From contig CM023535.1 of the NCBI GenBank assembly GCA_013350335.1, forward strand, positions 37,756,069 through 37,820,068: 64,000 nucleotides of DNA, read 5' to 3'. Source of the DNA: Chimonanthus salicifolius. Its lineage: Eukaryota; Streptophyta; Magnoliopsida; Laurales; Calycanthaceae. Shown piece after piece: positions 23,125 through 31,768 of the stretch. A program made the translations under genes and the position numbers. Numbering within the stretch: the first letter of the stretch is position 1; every line of letters begins with the position of its first letter. The notes under the pieces are model-generated. The model saw only the letters and a program-made list of their open reading frames with translations, was not told the DNA's origin and ran no database searches.

Positions 23125-24448
23125 TCTTCCTCATATCCCTTACTGAAAACCCTAACACTCTAGTGTGAGCCACCGCCCCCCTTTGCCTTGCCTTTTCCCT
23201 CCTCTCCTCTCCTTTCCCGACCGCCTAAACCCCCTTCTCGGGTGATGCTTTTTTCTCCTCTCCTTCCTTCTTGCTGAAACCCTAAACCCGCCGCCATCCT
23301 TCTTTCTTCTCCTACCTTCCCCTCCTCCGCCCAAGAAACCCTAATCCCCAATCCTTGGATCCCATTTTTCCCATGTCCAACCCAACCAGACCCGTTCAGC
23401 TGAACCCAACTTGGTCAGACCCAATAGCTTGAAGCCTAACTCGTTTCAGATCCACTTTAGTTGGATCCAAGCCCAATCCACTTCAGGCCCAGTTTCCCAA
23501 TCCCATTTGAGTCCTGCCCTTTTTCCAGACCCAGCAAACTGGCCCAGCTCCTTCATTCCAGTGCAAGCCCAACTCCGTTTCTCGGCCCGGCCCAGGGCCG
23601 TTTCGGACCCATTTCAAACTTGTTCTTTGACCTATTTGGGGATCGCATCTAGAGTGTTTCTGGATCGCTCTCAGCTCGGTTCCAGCCCTTTTGTAGACCC
23701 GGTTGCAGCTTGTCTCGACCTTGAACCCGTGCATCTCTTCCTTCAACCCTTCAACTTATTTTCATCATATGGATTTTGAAAACACACTCAGGTCAGGGGA
23801 CTTATCACTGTTAGCATGCATTTACATCTTTTTTTAACCCTCAATCTTGGACATGAAGTGACTTGAGTGGGACCCTTCGTTTATTTAGCCACTCGGTAAG
23901 GGAACTGTTAAATGAATCTATGGCAAGGGATCCTTTCGAGTGCACTCATGTCAGCTATATGTGACTAAATGGAAAGTTTTGATCGGACAAATGAATATTG
24001 AACATGATGCTTGAAAGTTATTGATAACATGTGTGTTTTAGCTATAACATGTGAATGATTTTATAATGAGAATAAGATATGCGTCGGATGTCGAACATGA
24101 TGTTATGGACTTAATGATAACATGTTGTTCATTTAATTATAACATGTGAATGCATTTATACTGAAAGTGAGATATGTGTCTGGACTTTGGATGTGATGCT
24201 TGAGCCTTGTTGGCAACATGATGAGCGCTACTTATAATATGTGAATGAGATCATGATGAGTATGTGGATTTGTGTTTGAGATTTTGTTATATACTTATGT
24301 TGTTATATATGATCATCATATCGTACATATGCATGGGGGGGTAGCCCGCAACGGACAACGCACTATTGGTGTTGAGATAGAGGAACTATTGACATGTGTA
24401 TATGTTTATGATGATGTGATGAGTTTGGTTGTTGGGAGGACTTCTCCG

Positions 24449-24606
24449 TTACACTCCGGCGGTCGAGACCCCGATAGGGAGATGCGGGTTGCCCCGTTGC
24501 ATACCGGCGATTAAGGTGCCTGCCCTTGAGATTGGCTTCCCCGTTATGCTCCAGCGGTCGAAACCCCCATAGGGAGATGCGGGTTTCCCCGTTGCATTCC
24601 GGCGGT
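24449..24606. repeat. LTR-internal direct repeat, about 95-bp period (3' LTR)
   Basis: Counterpart of 17871-18026. Units start TTACACTCCGGCGG and TTATGCTCCAGCGG. Confidence 0.8.
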
Positions 24607-25205
24607 TGAGGCAGTTGCGTGTTATGAGGTCTCCCATTTGTATTGGTAGGGAGACCGGAGTTGGAGGAGGATAGTTGTGAGTTATGGGGATGATGTTTCG
24701 GAATAGTCGGTGGGATCATTGATTAGTTGTATAATTGAGCACTCTTGTGCGTAGATATTCATTTTATTACGATGTCCATCTTTTTCCTCTTACATGTGAT
24801 ATATGTTGTCATTGACATGTGATATGATTATTCTCTTCATTGGGCTGGTTAGTTCACCCCTTACCTTTCAGGTACCCCGATTGCGAAGGGGCCAGGCGGG
24901 CCCCCTTGAAGAGGTACCCAGAGAGGAGTATCAATAGTTAAACATCCCATATTATGTTTATGCTCTAGTTTTGAGAGACTATTGTTTATGTGGGCTCATT
25001 ATCACATGTTTTATTTGGATGAATGTATGACTATGTTGAACGGTCGGTGGTTATTTATGATGCTCTTATGTTGGTTTTGGTGTTTATCGAATTGTTGAGC
25101 GGGAGGTAATTACCTCGTTTAAAAAAAAAATGCCCGTTATCCGTTCCTTGGTCATGTTTTGAAACTTTTCGGAGATAACGCGCCGTAGCGGGACGGGGCA
25201 TTACA

Positions 25206-25210
25206 ATAAC
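25206..25210. repeat. Target-site duplication ATAAC, right copy
   Basis: Pairs with 13403-13407. Viral ORF2 similarity resumes at once. Confidence 0.88.
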
Positions 25211-26377
25211 AAAAACCATAATGTTGTTGTTACATATTCAAAGTTCACCATTTTAAGGATCTCAACTGAAGAAGAATGGAATGGTCCTCTTCATAAGACA
25301 AAGTCCATCCAACTCTATAATTCCATTGATTATTTTAATTATTGGGATTATATAGATACCTGGAAGTTTGGTCTTATGTGGCAAAATAGGCAATATTTTA
25401 AAGAAAAAAGTCCTGATATTTCTCCTGTTTATCAAAATATTCCCTCTTGGTTTTTTTTTAGTTGGAGGACTCATTTCGAAGCCAATCAAAAAATCTTTCC
25501 AGGTAATTTTCGTTATCTTTTTGGAAAATTCTGTGAGACAAAAGAAAGAGTGGCTTGTGAAAGTATCAATGTTGTAAAGTTCTTTACAAAATTCCATATT
25601 CCTTATATTCTACAATGGAAGTTTGAAGTAAGAAAAGATCTTTATGGTCTTCCCTCTTTGTTTAGAAAGACATATAAAAAATGGTGGCAAAAGATTGATG
25701 ACCAAACTTATGAGAAGATTATGAATCAAATTTCTTAGCCTATCAAAATAGAAAAGTCCCATTTAGAAGAAAGGACAAATGAGGATGATAGTGTGCTGAT
25801 GGCTGATCTTCTTGCTAAAAAGATAACAAAAGAAATGGCAAAAGATCGTTCATCCCAATCTCCTGATCCTATGGAAATTTCTGTTAAATCCTTGAATTTT
25901 GAAGAAAGGATTAAGCAAATTCTTGCTGAATATCTTCCCAAGAAGAAAGATAAGAATTCTCATGATTAGAATAGTAATCAAGATCCAGACGAAAATCTTG
26001 GTGAAAATACCTCTCAGGAAAATATGTCGAAACCTGACTAAGATGATTGGTCTTATGGCGTGCCTAGTCCACATATATCAGAAAAAGAAGTCTCGGCTCT
26101 TGAAGTCATGTTAGAAGAACATAAGAAAGGCCAGTTGGCTATCTTCTTGATGAACTTTGTCCTAGATGGGATCCTGATTCAAGAGTTAATCCTGATGGGT
26201 CAGTTACGGATTATCTTAAAGGAGGAATAAAATATTTTTTATAAATCTTCTTCTCCAAAATATGATTCATCCCAAGCTGTTGAGCCTTCTATAGTTGTAC
26301 CTTCCACATCTCTGGCATCTGATCAAAAGGCGAAATTGTATGATGATTTATTCAAACAAAAGAAAAGAAGAAAAATG
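25206..26377 (+). pseudogene. P0 ORF2, 3' fragment
   Basis: Continues the ORF2 begun at 13106. Readable blocks are TYSKFTILRIS-EEEWNGPLH, a Trp/Phe-rich middle (PSWFFF.WRTHFEANQK, then KFHIPYILQWKFEVRKDLYGLPSL), an acidic/Lys-rich linker and a WDPDSRVNPDGSVTDYL-type C-terminal block around 26165-26215. A TAG at 25736 ends the best frame; further stops and shifts follow. The end (KKRRKM at about 26362-26377) runs into the minisatellite. It is the most diverged ORF2 here. Confidence 0.85.
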
Positions 26378-27765
26378 TTCACTTTGCTCACTTTGTCCTG
26401 TTTGTCTAAATGGTTTAGTTTGTCCAGTTTGACGAGTTTATCTAATTTGTCCAATTCGTCTAGTTTGTCTACTTTGTCGAGTTGGTCCAACTGAGCCAAT
26501 TTGCGCAGTTTGTCTACTTTGTCGAGTTAGTCCAACTGAGCCAATTTGCGCAGTTTGTCCACTTTGTATTGTTCGTCGAGTTTAACTCGTTTTTCCAATT
26601 TGTCCACTTTGTTCAGTTAGTCCAGTTTGACTAGTTATTCTAGTTTGTCCACTGTGTTCAGCTGGTCCAGTTTGTCCTTTTCATCCTGGTAGACAAGTTT
26701 TTCCAGTTTGTCCATTTAATACAGGTCGTCCACTTTGTGCTGTTTGTCCACGTTGACAAATTTTTCCACTTTTTCCTATTCGTTGAGTTTGTCCACTTTG
26801 CCCAGTTTGTCAAAGCTTGTTCAGTTGTCCAGTTTGACCAATTTGTCAAGTTTGTCTAGTTTATCTAATTTGCACAGTTCGTCCTGTTTGTCCAGTTTGT
26901 CCAATTCGTCCTATTTGTCCCATTAGTCCACTTTATACACTTTTTCCAGTTTGCCCATTTTCTACAATTCGTCAACTTTGTCATGTTTCTCCACTTTAGC
27001 CAATTCATCTAGTTTGTCCAGTTTCTCCAGTTTGTCTACTTTGTCCACTTTGATCACTATGTCCAGTTTGTCTAGTTTGTCAAGTTTGTCTATATGGTAC
27101 AGTTCGTCCAATACGTCCTGTTTATCCAGTTTGTCCAATTCGTCCTATTTGTCCAGTTTGTCCGGTTAGTCAATTTTATCCACTTTTTCCAGTTTGCCCA
27201 TTTTCAACAGTTCGTCAACTTTGTCATGTTTCTTCACTTTTTCCAATTCGTCCAATTTGTCCAGTTTGTCAACTTTGTCTAGCTCGTCCAATTTGTCCAA
27301 TTTGTCTACTTTGTTCACTTTGCTCACTTTTTTCCGTTTTTCTAGTTTGTAAAGTTTGTCTAGATGGTTCAGTTTGTCTAGATGGTTCAATTTGTCCATT
27401 TTCTATAATTCGTCCAGTTTGTTAACTTTGCCCATTTCGTCCAGTTTTCCCAGTTTGTCCACTTTGCCTACTTTGTTCACTTTGCTCACTATGTCCAGTT
27501 TGTCTAGTTTGTCAAGTTCGTCTAGATGGTTCAGTTTGTCCAACTTGTCCAGTTTGTCCATTTTCTATAATTCGTCCAGTTTGTCAACTTTGTCCAGTTC
27601 ATCCAGTTTTTCCAGTTTGTCCACTTTGCCCACTATGTCCAATTTGTCTAGTTTGTCAAGTTCATCTAGATGATTCAGTTTGTCCAATTTGTCCAGTTCG
27701 TCCAATACATACTGTTTGTCCAGTTTGTCCAATTTGTCCTATTCATCCAGTTTGTCCACTTTGAC
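26378..27765 (+). repeat. Minisatellite with 9-bp consensus TTTGTCCAG, about 1.39 kb
   Basis: Degenerate units TTTGTCCAG, TTTGTCCAC, TTTGTCTAG, TTCGTCCAA and similar recur at multiples of 9 bp, with larger blocks repeated (TTTTCTATAATTCGTCCAG). Since 9 is a multiple of three, all frames give low-complexity ORFs (Ser-Leu-Ser on this strand, Lys/Asp/Leu on the other). I do not regard these as genes. It lies exactly between the end of P0 ORF2 and the P1 primer-binding site. Confidence 0.93.
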
Positions 27766-27776
27766 CATGTTGTGGT

Positions 27777-27789
27777 TGGCATCAGAGCC
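27777..27789 (+). other. Primer-binding site of virus copy P1 (one mismatch)
   Basis: TGGCATCAGAGCC differs by one base from TGGTATCAGAGCC, the tRNA-iMet complement. It is followed by the conserved GTGGAATCATCTCTTTTtG leader start, as in the M copies. Confidence 0.85.
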
Positions 27790-28336
27790 CGTGGAATCAT
27801 CTCTTTTTGATGGGGGTATAAGTGTAGTTGTTACCATAAGAAGAAAAGGTCTTCATTCAAAGAAGAAAAGATGCTCGGTTGGTGAAGAAAAGTTGTTGCT
27901 AGATAATGATGACTATCCTATCAGTTCATTTGATGATGTTGGTTGTCATTATTGCTAGGAAGAAAAGTTGGCAACATCTTGTCTAGATTTGAAGAAAAGT
28001 TGGCATCTAGTCAAAAAGAGAAATTCTTAGATCTTGTCCGAAGAGCATATATTGCTATGGAGTTGTTCCTCTTGGTGGGGGCTGCCTCATGTTATGAAGA
28101 TACTGCCACATGTGATGCCACATGTCAGAAGTTTGCAAAAGTTGGTGTTGCTATGCTGCCATATGCCATCTTCCTGGATAAAGTTTTTTTGTACCTTTGG
28201 TAGGGGTATGTTAATCTTGTTTCTTGTGCATTCCATGTGGCAAATAGATGTTCCACCTAATGTACCTTAGCAAAAGTTTATTTGGAGTCTTGTGTCAGTG
28301 GCCAACCTTTTTTCTGTTTTCTTTTGGCTTGAGGTC

Positions 28337-28356
28337 CTCTCATGGTCGGATGAGAG
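28337..28356. promoter_or_regulatory. Conserved inverted repeat upstream of the viral TATA box (P1)
   Basis: CTCTCAT-GGTCGG-ATGAGAG: 7-bp perfect arms, 6-bp loop. It lies 26 bp upstream of the TATA box. The same loop and spacing occur in P2 with altered but still complementary arms. Confidence 0.7.
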
Positions 28357-28381
28357 TGTGCTCTTTTGTGTTTGCTCCATC

Positions 28382-28388
28382 TATATAA
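28382..28388 (+). promoter_or_regulatory. TATA box of P1
   Basis: TATATAA in CCATCTATATAAGGAGC, a context shared word for word with P2 (31154). Its CTATATAAGGA form resembles plant pararetrovirus promoters. Confidence 0.8.
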
Positions 28389-28428
28389 GGAGCTGGTGTT
28401 TCCTTTTGAGATCATCGATAAAAAATTT

Positions 28429-28431
<3 letters not shown>

Positions 28432-28468
<37 letters not shown>
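28432..28468. repeat. AT dinucleotide microsatellite, about 18 units
   Basis: It lies in the P1 leader, 45 bp after the TATA box. The M copies have only a short AT-rich string (GTAAAAAATATAAG) at the same point, so it expanded after divergence or integration. Confidence 0.95.
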
Positions 28469-28471
<3 letters not shown>

Positions 28472-28622
28472 CAGAGTCTAAGTATGAGTGTGAGTGTGAG
28501 CTTGAAGTTTGAGTGTGCTAAAGTCTGAAGTCCTGCACAATCTTTTGTAAGTAATTAAGTTTTTATAAGTTTGATATTATATGCTTGTTGTTATCTAATC
28601 ATGTTGTTTCTTTTGCTAGAAT

Positions 28623-28853
28623 ATGTCTATTCGTCTTGCTCTGCTTAGGAGGTATTATGATGATGTTCGAATATTAAGAAAAAATGAATTCTTATTAGAC
28701 AATATAAGAAGACATTTGCAAACCTGCACCCACAGAAATAATCCTCTCCATCATAAGTTTGAAAGAAGAAGGATTGTTTTAATGCGTTCTTATGCTGTCT
28801 TCCAACTAGATAAATTCCGAACTGAATCAAAACTACAAGCTATGGCCTTTTGA
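28623..28853 (+). CDS. P1 ORF A, small viral protein of unknown function
   Basis: Complete 76-aa frame starting MSIRLALLRRYYDDVRI. It is basic, predicted mostly helical, with heptad-like Leu/Ile spacing and a CTHRNNPxHH-type centre. It ends TGA, 1 nt before the ATG of ORF B. The same ORF opens the gene order in P2, M3 and M4, so it is a real viral gene. Small first ORFs also precede the polyprotein in badnaviruses and tungroviruses, but I see no sequence match to any family I can name. Confidence 0.85.
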   Translation: MSIRLALLRRYYDDVRILRKNEFLLDNIRRHLQTCTHRNNPLHHKFERRRIVLMRSYAVFQLDKFRTESKLQAMAF

Positions 28854-28854
28854 G

Positions 28855-29091
28855 ATGCCTCCTCATTCTATTAGGAGAGAAGAATTATTGCGTGACCTAA
28901 GAAGACATGAAAACCAGCTTAGAAGATTAGAAAATGCTATCAAACAAATTGATGAAAATATAGCTGTAGAAGGATATCTTGTTATCCGTGTTCAAACTAT
29001 TAGAAGATCTATGTTAGTACGCTTGTGTAATCAAATAAGAGAATATTGTAATATACTGAATGAAGAATTAGAATTATTATCTCATATTTAA
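28855..29091 (+). CDS. P1 ORF B, small viral coiled-coil-like protein
   Basis: Complete 78-aa frame (MPPHSIRREELLRDLRRHE...). It is rich in Arg, Glu and Leu, consistent with a charged coiled coil. It starts 1 nt after ORF A stops, suggesting reinitiation or leaky scanning on one RNA. It is conserved in every copy whose 5' region is present. Function unknown; virion-associated coiled-coil proteins occupy comparable positions in some Caulimoviridae. Confidence 0.83.
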   Translation: MPPHSIRREELLRDLRRHENQLRRLENAIKQIDENIAVEGYLVIRVQTIRRSMLVRLCNQIREYCNILNEELELLSHI

Positions 29092-29112
29092 ATCTGTGTT
29101 AAAAAAAAAAGG

Positions 29113-29148
29113 GATTTAGATGAATTATATTTATTATCCAGGATCTGA
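29113..29148 (+). pseudogene. P1 ORF C remnant: last 12 codons only
   Basis: After a poly-A run, the frame DLDELYLLSRI-stop matches the end of ORF C in P2 (DELNLLSRI-stop) and resembles the end of ORF B. The rest of ORF C is absent. Confidence 0.6.
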
Positions 29149-29338
29149 AGTTTTTTAGCCAAGTTGATCTATCCAATTCTCTTTAGAGTTTTTATTTTCC
29201 TTCTTATTCTCCACTTCTGTACCTCGTTTATCTTCTTAAGAGTGTAGCCACGTTGTAAGTCCCGCTTCTGGCCGTGATCAGACATCAAGAGGTGTAAATC
29301 GTTGACAGAACTCTTCTTGTTTCTTACGAGCTACAAAG

Positions 29339-30357
29339 ATGAAAAATTCTAAGGGAAAAATGAAACTTTTTAAGAATTGGTTTAAATCATTTCAGTATCC
29401 TTCTAATAGATCTTATTCGTCTTCTTCATCCTACCAGTCTGCTGTAACCAGTTTCACCCGTAATAGCTTAGAAAAACAAAATTCAGAAAAAATAAAAAAT
29501 TCAGAAGAAATGATATATGAAAATTTTGACCAAGCAATATCCAACTGGAAGTTGCCAGCCTTGCCTGTAACAGAAATATATAACAATGGCACGTTTGAAG
29601 AACAAAATGATTACCACATAAAAACTGTTGAAAAAACTGTTTCTCTCTCTGGCGGAAAATAGACAATTAAAGTTCTTGATAGAAGAATTGTTGAACAAAT
29701 CAGAACCAAATACAACTACCTGCACATAGGATTAATTCAGGTAGGAATCAGACCACTGTTTCGATTAGGATTAAATGTTTTAGTGTGTGCTTATGTGCGA
29801 GATCAGAGACATGATGAGTTTGATGATTCTCTTTATGCTATGATCGAATCAAGCCTCTGTCATGGACCTGTTTATTTTAACTGCTTTCCTAATACCACAA
29901 TTGATGCTCATGATGATGATGTTCTTGATTGTGCAACCATTGGATTTCAAAGTAAAAGATTAAAGATGAGTCCAAGAAGTAAACCTTTTGCTATAGTTTA
30001 TCGTGTGTTCTACAAATCCATGATCTCTATCTTTCCCATGATAGCCTATAGAGATAAGGTTGATAAAGAAAAAACTACAGTTCTCATGGAAACAAATTTT
30101 AACAATAATGTGTTTATCCCAAAAGTCATCAGCTGGGAAGAAGTTGTTCTCCCAGGAAATTGGCAAATAGAAGATGTCACCCCAAGAGTAAATGAAATAA
30201 CAGATGATTTACAAAGTATAGTCAAATTACCAAATGGAAATGTTGAAATCAATTTTAGGAGAAAAATGGAAAAAGCTAGGAGAAGTTTTGCCGGTTATAC
30301 AGAAGGAAGAAAAAGTTTTAAATTAGAAGAAATAGATGATGACCAAAGGAGTAGTGA
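29339..30357 (+). pseudogene. P1 polyprotein N-terminus: movement protein, truncated
   Basis: It starts MKNSKGKMKLFKNWF and follows the 30K-type movement protein of the M copies through the FDDSLYAMIESSL block and the LPNGNVEINFRRKMEKARRSF block (about 340 codons). 30K proteins open plasmodesmata for cell-to-cell spread. One in-frame TAG (about 29660, CAG to TAG) interrupts it. After AGTAGTGAC at 30357 the sequence switches to TTTGTCC minisatellite, deleting coat, protease, RT, RNase H and most of ORF2. Confidence 0.85.
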
Positions 30358-30492
30358 CAATTTGTCCAATTCGTCTAGTTTGTGTTGTTGGTAAGTTTGT
30401 ATACTTTGTCGAGTTGGTACAACTGAGCCAATTTGTGCAATTTGTTCAGTTTGTCTTGTTTGTCCACTTCGTCTACTTTACCCAATTTGTCC
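30358..30492 (+). repeat. Short tract of the TTTGTCCAG minisatellite at a viral junction
   Basis: About 135 bp of the same 9-bp family as 26378-27765, joining movement-protein sequence to the last quarter of ORF2. Confidence 0.88.
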
Positions 30493-30722
30493 AAGATGTG
30501 TCCCTTGAAAAAATAAATCCTCGATGGGATCCCGATTCTCGCATCAATCCTGATGGTTATGTCACTGAATTTCTCAGAGGTGGAAAGTTTTGGTACTCAT
30601 CTCCTTCAGCTAAAGCCAAAGAAAAGGAAAAAGAAAAAGAAAATGAAAAAGAATCTATGCTTGCTGAGTTATTCCGCAAGAATTCCGTAAATGCTAAAGA
30701 AATGATGAAAAAGAAGATGTAA
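30493..30722 (+). pseudogene. ORF2 C-terminal fragment after the minisatellite
   Basis: 76 codons holding the conserved NPRWDPDSRINPDGY and LRGGKFWYSS blocks, a Lys/Glu-rich run and the ELFRKNSVNAKEMMKKKM end with TAA. It differs from the M copies at many positions and leads into the P2 leader, so it probably belongs to the P2 lineage. Confidence 0.85.
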
Positions 30723-30740
30723 TGGTGTCCTGTCTAATGT

Positions 30741-30754
30741 TGGTATCAGAGCCA
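30741..30754 (+). other. Primer-binding site of virus copy P2
   Basis: TGGTATCAGAGCCA, a 14-nt match to the tRNA-iMet complement, 18 nt after the ORF2 stop. Confidence 0.93.
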
Positions 30755-30838
30755 AGATGTTACATCTCCTTTTGGTGGGGGAAGGCTTGCCAGATGTTAA
30801 GCATTTATGGTGTTGGTCAAAAAGTGGCTCATCAGTGC

Positions 30839-30954
30839 TTGTCCCATTTTGGTGGTGCTTTACTAGGTGTAAGCCTTAGAAGAAAAGTTGTTATGGTTGT
30901 CCCATTTTGGTGGTGCTTTACCAGGTGTAAGCATTAGAAGACAAGTTGGTCTCT
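30839..30954 (+). repeat. 58-bp tandem duplication in the P2 leader
   Basis: TGTCCCATTTTGGTGGTGCT with its following TTA(C)CAGGTGTAAGC..TTAGAAGA block occurs at about 30840 and 30898. Confidence 0.85.
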
Positions 30955-31107
30955 TGTGGTTGTCTCATTTTGAAGAAAGACATTCCAATTATTATACCAT
31001 TCACTATTCTCCTTAGTGGAGAATTTTCTTTTTTAAAATTTGTTTGTTGGTTTGCGTCGGTAAGATTCCTTCTTAGCTTCTTTTTTCTTTTAGTTTTGAG
31101 TGCTGTC

Positions 31108-31127
31108 CTCTCTTGGTCGGAAGAGAG
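31108..31127. promoter_or_regulatory. Conserved inverted repeat upstream of the viral TATA box (P2)
   Basis: CTCTCTT-GGTCGG-AAGAGAG. Compared with P1 the seventh-base arm change A to T is matched by T to A in the other arm. It lies 26 bp upstream of TATATAA. Confidence 0.7.
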
Positions 31128-31153
31128 TTTGTCCATTGTACCCATGCTCCATC

Positions 31154-31160
31154 TATATAA
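31154..31160 (+). promoter_or_regulatory. TATA box of P2
   Basis: TATATAA in CTCCATCTATATAAGGAGCT, identical in core to P1. Confidence 0.8.
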
Positions 31161-31295
31161 GGAGCTATGCATTTTCATTTTAAGGCACTGAAGTTTAGAT
31201 TTGAGTTTGAAGTTTGAAGGGTGATAGCCCAAGTGTGCTGAAGCTTTTATAAGATTGTTATCTTCATAGTCTAATCATGTTGTTTTATTTAGAAC

Positions 31296-31526
31296 ATGTC
31301 AATCCGCTTATCACTCGTAAGAAAGTATTATGCTGATGTTCGAATCCTGAAAAGAATTGAAAGAAATCTTGAAATCATCCGAAGACACTTGCAAATATGT
31401 ACACATAGGCATAATCCACGTCACCAACAATATGAACTCAGAAGGATTATCCTGATTCAAGCCTATGCTGTTTTCCAGCTAGAAGTCATCAGAACTGAAT
31501 CAAAATTACAGATGATGGCAATCTAA
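31296..31526 (+). CDS. P2 ORF A, small viral protein, divergent lineage
   Basis: Complete 76-aa frame of the same length as P1 ORF A. Roughly two thirds of residues agree (MSIRLSLVRKYYADVRIL; RTESKLQMMAI end). Length and the C-terminal TESKLQxMA block are kept despite the divergence, which argues for past selection on a real protein. Confidence 0.83.
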   Translation: MSIRLSLVRKYYADVRILKRIERNLEIIRRHLQICTHRHNPRHQQYELRRIILIQAYAVFQLEVIRTESKLQMMAI

Positions 31527-31527
31527 T

Positions 31528-31764
31528 ATGCCTCCTCGTCATATTAGAAGAGAAGAATTATTGCATAATTTAAGACGCAGAGAAAGTTAGCTAAGAAGAT
31601 TAGAGAATGAAATCATACAAATTGATGAAAATATAGTTGCAGGACGCTTTATTGTAATTCTTCTTTTAATCCTAAGAAGATTTGGAATAGTAGCTATGTG
31701 TAATCGTATAAGAGAGTGCTGTAACCGTCTCCATGAAGAATTAGAATTATTATCCCGAGCTTGA
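31528..31764 (+). pseudogene. P2 ORF B with one premature stop
   Basis: 79 codons including stop, the same length as ORF B elsewhere. The start ATG is 1 nt after the ORF A stop. Codon 21 is TAG (31588-31590) where the other copies have CAG. The rest reads to the conserved CNRxxEELELLSRA end. Confidence 0.82.
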
Positions 31765-31768
31765 ATCC

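Larger units (their letters stand above)
13408..25205 (+). mobile_element. Ty3/gypsy LTR retrotransposon (chromovirus-like), decayed, inserted in viral ORF2
   Basis: The element has TG...CA ends, a 5-bp target duplication, two LTRs, a tRNA-iMet primer site right after the 5' LTR, and a purine-rich tract before the 3' LTR. Internal order is (gag)-protease-RT-RNase H-integrase, with a possible chromodomain remnant. This order defines Ty3/gypsy (Metaviridae). All coding regions are broken. The 5' LTR carries a nested 3.5-kb insertion and an internal deletion. LTR length (2.7 kb in the 3' copy) and the C-terminal remnant suggest a Tekay/Del-like clade, which is an inference. Confidence 0.9.
22467..25205 (+). 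repeat. 3' LTR of the gypsy element
   Basis: It runs from TGTTTTAATGACCCG to GGGACGGGGCATTACA, 2739 bp. Outside the 5' LTR deletion the two LTRs differ by roughly 3 per cent in stretches compared by eye. It contains the region missing from the 5' LTR (about 22654-23698), with AT-rich DNA, a TC microsatellite and C/T-rich sequence. Short Arg/Lys- or Pro-rich ORFs in it look like composition artefacts. Confidence 0.9.
27790..28622 (+). promoter_or_regulatory. P1 leader/intergenic region with promoter
   Basis: Non-coding 0.83 kb between the primer site and ORF A. It contains several GAAGAAAAGTTG-like repeats, the inverted repeat at 28337, a TATA box at 28382 and an AT microsatellite. Short ORFs here are not conserved in the other leaders. 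Confidence 0.75.
30755..31295 (+). promoter_or_regulatory. P2 leader/intergenic region with promoter
   Basis: 0.54 kb, shorter than in P1 or the M copies. It holds a 58-bp direct duplication, the inverted repeat at 31108 and a TATA box at 31154. It ends AGTCTAATCATGTTGTTTTATTTAGAAC before ORF A, similar to P1. Confidence 0.75.

Noticed and set aside
23152..23351. Arg/Lys/Gly-rich frames in the 3' LTR
   Set aside because: They come from a C/T-rich stretch beside a TC microsatellite; low complexity, no homologous domain.
26735..27673. Ser/Leu-rich and Lys/Asp-rich open frames in the 9-bp minisatellites (also 34191-34999)
   Set aside because: The 9-bp unit keeps every frame open; the proteins are pure repeat translations without domain or conserved start.
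27943..28270. Leader ORFs of 78-86 aa in P1
   Set aside because: The corresponding M and P2 leaders do not keep the frames; upstream short ORFs are expected in such leaders.
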